A stretch of 43,224 nucleotides of DNA. Source: Cupriavidus pauculus (GTDB lineage Bacteria > Pseudomonadota > Gammaproteobacteria > Burkholderiales > Burkholderiaceae). Positions 40,483-43,224 of the stretch are shown here, in pieces. The DNA lies in contig NZ_VZOW01000043.1 in assembly GCF_008801835.1 (NCBI RefSeq), positions 1 to 43,224 on the forward strand, given 5' to 3'. The first letter of the stretch is position 1; every line of letters starts with the position of its first letter. The translations under genes and the position numbers were made by a program. The notes under the pieces were generated by a model that ran no database searches, was not told where the DNA came from, and saw only the letters and a list, made by a program, of their open reading frames with translations.

Positions 40483-41961
40483 TCAGTGTCGGCGCCAACG
40501 CAATTTATCAACAAAAATTGAGTTTATTCTTGTATCTGCGTACAAAATATAATCGTTCTGCTGCAAGTATTCGCCGATCTCGGCAATTTTCATGCCGTCG
40601 AAATTTTCGCTGAACGTAATTGTCTCCACGCAAATTACAACCGGGCGATAACGACTAAAATCTATGGATTTCACGATTTCAAAGTCGAGCCCCTCCACGT
40701 CGATAGATATGAAGTCCGGCGCTTCGCCTGCAAAATTTTCTGCAATCAGCTCATTTACGTCACGCAAAGGCACGTCAATGACGTCAACTATCTGATGCGT
40801 GCCCATTGCCACACATCGTTCCGCCTCTTGCTTGCTGAAAGTATTCAGCGTGGGCACTGACATCACATAGAAAGGCAGCGCACCTGTATTTCCTAATCCA
40901 ACTCCCACATTTAGATTCACATCAAGTGGTCGCTGGAGAACAAATCGCTCAAACAACGCAGGATCAGCCTCGACATTCACCCCACGTGAGCCCTTTTTAT
41001 AAAAAAAACGTGTGTTGCTATACAGTGAGGGATGATGCGCGCCAAGATCCAAATACGTAGGATGCTGAATCTGCATCGCGCCAAAGACGAAATCAACTAT
41101 CATGTCTTCGCCGGATTGCGAGAACGATTCCTTGCTTTCTTCTCTCGCCATGAGCGGAAGCTCCGAAGCATGCCTGCTCCTTTGGCCTTCGCTAAGATGC
41201 TCTCTCAATGCAGGCAAGAAGGTTTTAATAAATTCCCGCTTGCGAAGCACACTGACGTCTTGATCTTTCAAAAAGCGACCCAGATCTTCGATACCTTGCA
41301 CCAAGCAAGGCGGCAGCAATTCCGCTCCGGAGCTATCCTCGCCGTCAAAAGAGCAAAGCGCTTCTGCAAATACTTTGTGGTGTCCGCGGAGGACGCTTTG
41401 CAACAGCGTCCGGGACGAATTCGAAGAGTTCGCAGCCTCTTCGATGAACTCCTTGATCCAAGACGTGCGGTGCACGCCCAGTAAAATCGCGGCAGTAGGA
41501 TAGTTGAAAAACGACCAAAGATTTCGATATCTTGATCGTTGCCCACCGAGCAAAGGCAAATGCGCCGATTTTCCCTTTACATTCACCCCACTCATCGCAG
41601 AACCGTGCGATCCAATCTCGGCGACGCAACGTTCGACGAACCGAAGATCCCACTGCATCGTGTTACAGGCGAAAGTAAAAAATTCACCCGCAGAACTTTT
41701 GATCAGGGAAAGGAATGGAGCAGTTTGCCCATCGACATCCTGGCACGGCACATACTTAATTCGTGCATCGCTCGCTTGCTTGCGTCGCAAGTAGTGAATT
41801 AAAGCTGGTCCAGGGATGGAGCCTCCGGAAACAAGAATCTCGAGATTCCCATAGGTTTGTTGGCTCACCGAGGCCAAGAGCGCATCCAGTTTGTCAATGG
41901 ACGTCGACGCCAGCACACCTACGCTAACCAGCGGGATCGAGGAGGAAATTGCTGCAGACAA
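40483..41961 (-). CDS. Fusion: degenerate GT2-like domain plus FkbM methyltransferase
   Basis: 492 aa in two parts. Residues 1-250 follow the GT2 layout (VSVGVLASTSIDKLDALLAS, then QQTYGNLEILVSGGS) but the DDGS is SGGS and no DxD appears where FACNTMQWD stands, so this part may bind rather than transfer sugar. Residues 279-490 are an FkbM-type SAM methyltransferase: FSQSGEDMIVDF (280-291), TYLDLGAHHPSLYSNTRFF (302-320), VEADPALFERF, DFISIDVEGLDFEIV. It would O-methylate a sugar of the glycan. AT-rich, probably transferred. Confidence 0.85.
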   Translation of the reverse strand: MSAAISSSIPLVSVGVLASTSIDKLDALLASVSQQTYGNLEILVSGGSIPGPALIHYLRRKQASDARIKYVPCQDVDGQTAPFLSLIKSSAGEFFTFACNTMQWDLRFVERCVAEIGSHGSAMSGVNVKGKSAHLPLLGGQRSRYRNLWSFFNYPTAAILLGVHRTSWIKEFIEEAANSSNSSRTLLQSVLRGHHKVFAEALCSFDGEDSSGAELLPPCLVQGIEDLGRFLKDQDVSVLRKREFIKTFLPALREHLSEGQRSRHASELPLMAREESKESFSQSGEDMIVDFVFGAMQIQHPTYLDLGAHHPSLYSNTRFFYKKGSRGVNVEADPALFERFVLQRPLDVNLNVGVGLGNTGALPFYVMSVPTLNTFSKQEAERCVAMGTHQIVDVIDVPLRDVNELIAENFAGEAPDFISIDVEGLDFEIVKSIDFSRYRPVVICVETITFSENFDGMKIAEIGEYLQQNDYILYADTRINSIFVDKLRWRRH

Positions 41962-41990
41962 TTTGGACCTTTAATCGACAATTGACAACA

Positions 41991-42809
41991 TTACCGTTGC
42001 ACACGCTTCAGGAACCCGTCCGGCGCGACGGTGATCAGCAGCTTGTTCTCGATCGTTTTGTCGATTTCGAAATGCAGTGGCGCACCGTCTGAACCGCTTA
42101 CGGCATTGGCTTCAAGCCGGCGCAGGTATTCGTGAACGGCGGTCTTGGGATTGTTTCCCTTGCCCCACGGACGATTGGACGACGCTTCATCGGGCAGGTC
42201 TTCAACCACCGTATCGAACACGACGCAATAGCTTTCCATGCTCGTTAGCGATGCATAGGCTTCCAGCTCCTGCAGGACGTGGTCGTGCGTGTGATTCGAA
42301 TCCAGGCATACCAGCACGCGTTTATAGCCTTTGGCCGCCTCGTGCACGCGCTGGACAACCGCGGGGTCCACCGACGATCCCTGAATCATGTCGATGCGAT
42401 GGCTCATCGGATGCGCTTCCATGGCCTTGCGGTTGTGCTCGCGAATATCGATGTCAATGCCGATCACACGGCGCCGCGTGTGTTTGGGGTCGAGTGTCGT
42501 GCCGTTTTCGACGGCCTCGCAGTAGTCGAGCAGTGCGAGCATCGACGCGCTCATGATCAACGATCCGCCGTGCGCGATACCGGTCTCGATAATCAGATCC
42601 GGCTTGACCTGCCAGATGATCTCCTGCATTGCCATCACGTCTTGCGGGTACTGGATAATCGGGCGCGACATCCAGGCGTAATGGTACGAATACTCAAACG
42701 CATTGGCACGATCGAACCACTGGCGCGTCAATTGACGGAGCGACTCGTCGGCTGCACCCTTCTCGATCAGTTCTGCATTGCGTCGCTGGAATTCTTCAAT
42801 CGGCCCCAT
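41991..42809 (-). CDS. Cephalosporin hydroxylase (CmcI)-like family protein
   Basis: 272 aa of the CmcI/rhamnosyl O-methyltransferase-like family: a Rossmann SAM-binding fold with DLIIETGIAHGGSLIMSASM (71-90), VIGIDIDIREHNRKA and LDSNHTHDHVLQELEAY (metal-binding His/Asp). Despite the name, members in glycan loci are probably sugar O-methyltransferases. The ATG at 42809 has GAGGTGA upstream and overlaps the formyltransferase stop by 14 bp. Confidence 0.88.
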   Translation of the reverse strand: MGPIEEFQRRNAELIEKGAADESLRQLTRQWFDRANAFEYSYHYAWMSRPIIQYPQDVMAMQEIIWQVKPDLIIETGIAHGGSLIMSASMLALLDYCEAVENGTTLDPKHTRRRVIGIDIDIREHNRKAMEAHPMSHRIDMIQGSSVDPAVVQRVHEAAKGYKRVLVCLDSNHTHDHVLQELEAYASLTSMESYCVVFDTVVEDLPDEASSNRPWGKGNNPKTAVHEYLRRLEANAVSGSDGAPLHFEIDKTIENKLLITVAPDGFLKRVQR

Positions 42810-43097
42810 TTTTCACCTCTTCAATTGATATGCGCACTTCGTATTTTTTTCCCCCGTCGTGGAAATAGCACGACGGGTTGCCCGGAAACGTTCGGGCCCT
42901 CAGCAGGTTCAAGATCTCTCTGCCCTGATATGACTTGTCGAGAAACACTTCGCTGGCCGGCTCGAGTTCCTTGGCAAGGTGGAAACTTCCCTTGGAAAGA
43001 TCTTGTGGCCGCGGGACGTAGTTGCCATTTACCAGGTCCTGGTAATGCCTTTCGAACAGCGCAACCATTGCCCGCTTCGCGGCCGCATATAGCGAAC
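42796..43097 (-). pseudogene. 3' fragment of a sugar N-formyltransferase, cut by an IS
   Basis: The last 100 residues of a formyltransferase of the Fmt/ArnA type that puts an N-formyl group on an amino sugar: MVALFERHYQDLVNGNY, then QGREILNLLRARTFPGNPSC and GGKKYEVRIS, which match the C-terminal part of such enzymes as I remember them. The frame continues upstream of the first ATG (43068) as LYAAAKRA to 43097 and then runs into the insertion sequence. The catalytic N-terminal domain (His/Asn/Asp) is absent from the window, so the fragment cannot work alone. Confidence 0.8.
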
Positions 43098-43224
43098 TGA
43101 GCTTGCCCCCGCAAAACGAATCCCTTGCTGAGGTTAAACTGAAGCAAGGAGAGATGTGATGACAAGCAAGACAAAGCGGGCGCAGTACACGCTGGAATTC
43201 AAGCTGGAAGCGGTACGGCTGGTG
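43098..43224 (+). mobile_element. Left end of an IS3-type insertion sequence
   Basis: TGAGCTTGCCCCC at 43098-43110 looks like an IS3-family terminal inverted repeat (TGA start followed by a GCCCCC run). It marks the point where the formyltransferase frame breaks. The element continues past the window; the other end and the target duplication cannot be seen. Confidence 0.75.
43159..43224 (+). CDS. IS3-family transposase OrfA, 5' end only
   Basis: The first 22 codons (MTSKTKRAQYTLEFKLEAVR then LV) are the start of an IS3-type OrfA helix-turn-helix protein. AGGAGA lies 8 bases upstream of the ATG. The gene runs off the window; OrfB should follow by programmed frameshift. Confidence 0.85.
   Translation, partial: MTSKTKRAQYTLEFKLEAVRLV

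Overview
The window comes from a high-GC beta-proteobacterium. The run pcm-like / rhodanese / TolC, the run manB-like / waaC / waaA, and the trmB-uppP neighbourhood downstream of a tRNA-Gly site all point to Burkholderiaceae, probably Ralstonia or Cupriavidus. This is inferred from remembered gene order and protein character; no search was run.

Region 1 (1 to about 8491) is an integrated mobile element. It opens inside a tyrosine integrase gene and ends at a copy of the 3' end of a tRNA-Gly gene (8468-8491, probable att site). Between them, minus-strand genes encode small proteins, a lipoprotein, a probable replication initiator and a ribbon-helix-helix protein. A serine recombinase faces the opposite way from a compact divergent promoter. 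The most notable content is the cargo at 6090 to about 8350: a stand-alone reverse transcriptase and a three-helix SLATT membrane protein in one transcription unit, preceded by a stretch rich in inverted repeats that looks like a structured non-coding RNA. RT, SLATT and ncRNA together have the form of a defence-associated reverse transcriptase (DRT) anti-phage system. The cargo is visibly AT-richer than its surroundings.

Region 2 (about 8500 to 21330) is core chromosome: trmB, uppP, a DUF1439 lipoprotein, a YkgJ-type cysteine-cluster protein, a TetR regulator, a divergent PCMT-like methyltransferase, a rhodanese and TolC. On the minus strand follow an O-antigen ligase-like protein, a META/DUF4377 lipoprotein, Kdo transferase waaA, heptosyltransferase waaC and a phosphomannomutase/phosphoglucomutase. 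The last three serve LPS core and sugar-nucleotide synthesis.

Region 3 (about 21330 to 43100) is a surface polysaccharide (O-antigen or exopolysaccharide) locus in three blocks. Block A (21731-26557, plus) has a WbaP/WcaJ-type initiating sugar transferase, two GT4 enzymes and a Wzx flippase. A WecA-type initiating transferase lies alone on the minus strand (26580-27653). Block B (27848-34326, plus) has two GT4, two GT2, a second Wzx and a Wzy-like polymerase, almost all with overlapping stop and start codons. Block C (43097-34371, minus) has four GT2-type or degenerate GT2 proteins, a GT4 with a large insert, an alpha-1,2-fucosyltransferase-like GT11, an NAD-dependent epimerase, an FkbM methyltransferase fusion, a cephalosporin-hydroxylase-like enzyme and the 3' end of a sugar N-formyltransferase. 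The last is cut by an IS3-type insertion sequence whose first transposase ORF runs off the right edge. Two initiating transferases and two flippases but one polymerase suggest more than one glycan is made here. Almost no sugar-nucleotide synthesis genes are in the window.
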